This document shows, piece by piece, positions 6,205 to 7,065 of a DNA stretch of 7,065 bases. The notes beneath the pieces were generated by a model. That model was given only the letters and a program-made list of their open reading frames with translations. It was not told the DNA's origin and did no database searches. This DNA comes from Bacillota bacterium (GTDB taxonomy: Bacteria; Bacillota; Clostridia; Oscillospirales; Acutalibacteraceae): the NCBI GenBank assembly GCA_009786275.1, contig WQTL01000395.1:1-7065 (forward strand), given 5' to 3'. The translations under genes were made by a program, and so were the position numbers. Positions within the stretch are counted from its first letter, which is position 1. Each line of letters starts with the position of its first letter.

Positions 6205-7065
6205 ATGCGAACAACGGCAAAACGGCTTCTGGCGGCGCTGCTGGCCCTGCTGTGCTGCGGCCCGGCGTTCGGTATCCCGGCGGCATCCGCCGCGCCGCCC
6301 TCCCCGGCGAACATCCTCACGCTGGAGGAGGCGCTGGTGCTCACCAACGCGGACCAGGCGGCGCAGTGCAGCTTCACCCCGGCGCTGGGCGGCTTCTACA
6401 CCTTCCATTTCCAGAACAACGCCGCCGCCCAGGCGAGCAATCTTTCCATTGAGGACGCCGAAGGGACCCTCGTCTATTCCGGCTCCTACAACAAAGCCAA
6501 CAACGACTATGGCAGCGAGCACATCTTCACCGCCTGGCTGGCCGGCGGCAAAACCTATACCTATACCCACGCGTTCGGCCTGAACGGCTTCAACTACGCC
6601 CTTTCCGTCATGCGGGAGGCCGTCGAGCCGCTGGGCCCGGGCGTGCTGGCGGAGGCCGCGGTCCCCGGCAACCGCTTTGGTTCGCAGAGCTTTGCCTACT
6701 TCGAGTTCACGGCCCCGGCGGCGGGCTGGTACGCCTTCGGCAGCCCCACGAACCCAAACCTGGACGGGCGGCTGTACACCGCGGACGGCGGCTACCTGGG
6801 CTCTGAGTACGGCGGCAAACTCCACGCCCAGCTCACCGCCGGGCAGACCGTCATCTACGCGGCGGGGAGCCTCAGCGCGTACAGCCCGCTGACGGTGTTC
6901 GTGCAGGTCAACGCGATCACCCCCTACACGGTCACATACGACTACAACAACGGCAGCGGCGTCAAACAGACGATGAACACGCCCGGCAAGCTCGGCCCCT
7001 ACACACCCGCCAAGGCCGGGTATGAGTTCGCGGGCTGGGCCCTGACCGCCGGCGCAGCCGCGGCC
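6205..7065 (+). CDS. Secreted surface protein with InlB-type repeat, 5' part
   Basis: The frame is open from ATG 6205 to the window end (287 codons, no stop), so the C-terminus is missing. A Sec signal peptide is clear: basic MRTTAKR, an Ala/Leu-rich core at 8-22, and a likely cut near ASA at residues 27-29. Two stretches of about 90-100 residues (roughly 40-135 and 145-236) share a plan of aromatic beta-strands: TPALGGFYTFHF then LAGGKTYTYT, and TAPAAGWYAFG then LTAGQTVIYAAG. This resembles tandem PPC-like beta-sandwich domains, an inference. From 241 on, YTVTYDYNNGSG ... TPAKAGYEFAGWALTAG is the typical Listeria-Bacteroides (InlB B-type) repeat. The missing part probably holds more repeats and a surface anchor or other C-terminal domain. 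Promoter, ribosome binding site and signal peptide all support the start. The role is probably adhesion or surface display; no enzyme domain is visible. Confidence 0.87.
   Translation, partial: MRTTAKRLLAALLALLCCGPAFGIPAASAAPPSPANILTLEEALVLTNADQAAQCSFTPALGGFYTFHFQNNAAAQASNLSIEDAEGTLVYSGSYNKANNDYGSEHIFTAWLAGGKTYTYTHAFGLNGFNYALSVMREAVEPLGPGVLAEAAVPGNRFGSQSFAYFEFTAPAAGWYAFGSPTNPNLDGRLYTADGGYLGSEYGGKLHAQLTAGQTVIYAAGSLSAYSPLTVFVQVNAITPYTVTYDYNNGSGVKQTMNTPGKLGPYTPAKAGYEFAGWALTAGAAAA

Noticed and set aside
6028..6825. 265-codon minus-strand frame over the InlB-repeat gene and divergent promoters
   Set aside because: It would read through both promoters and lies opposite a gene with a signal peptide, ribosome binding site and recognisable repeat; no ribosome binding site of its own was seen.

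Overview
The window looks like a high-GC member of the Firmicutes/Clostridia, probably a gut Oscillospiraceae- or Christensenellales-type organism. The reasons are strong GGAGG ribosome binding sites, consensus sigma-A promoters (TTGACA, 17 bp spacer, TATAAT or TACAAT, both with an upstream TG), a DHHW-type acetylation cassette, DUF4474 proteins and an InlB-type repeat protein. The coding DNA is GC-rich and the intergenic DNA clearly more AT-rich. The taxon is inferred from these features, not from a search.

Layout: (1) Positions 1-2864, + strand: the 3' part of a cell-envelope polymer O-acetylation operon. It holds the end of a DUF4358-like protein, a complete MBOAT acyltransferase of the AlgI type, and a complete DHHW/AlgJ-like protein, packed 3 to 12 bp apart. 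(2) 2865-2935: a short convergent intergenic stretch with a strong hairpin whose T-tract serves the minus strand. (3) 2936-5997, minus strand: an operon of three DUF4474-like exported or membrane-anchored proteins of unknown function. It has a near-perfect promoter at 6034-6062, a good ribosome binding site before each gene, gaps of about 30-40 bp, and the hairpin terminator. The first and third genes are long paralogues; the middle one is a short form with a classical signal peptide. (4) 5998-6204: a divergent control region with two strong promoters and a possible palindromic repeat remnant. (5) 6205-7065, + strand: the 5' part of a secreted surface protein with a signal peptide, probable tandem beta-sandwich domains and the start of an InlB-type (Listeria-Bacteroides) repeat. 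It runs off the window.

All seven genes point to the cell envelope. The first three plausibly form one machine: MBOAT moves acetyl groups across the membrane and the DHHW protein passes them to a surface polymer. The DUF4474 operon and the surface protein share a divergent promoter region and may be co-expressed. A functional link between them and the acetylation cassette rests only on proximity. No RNA gene, CRISPR array, insertion sequence or replication origin was seen.
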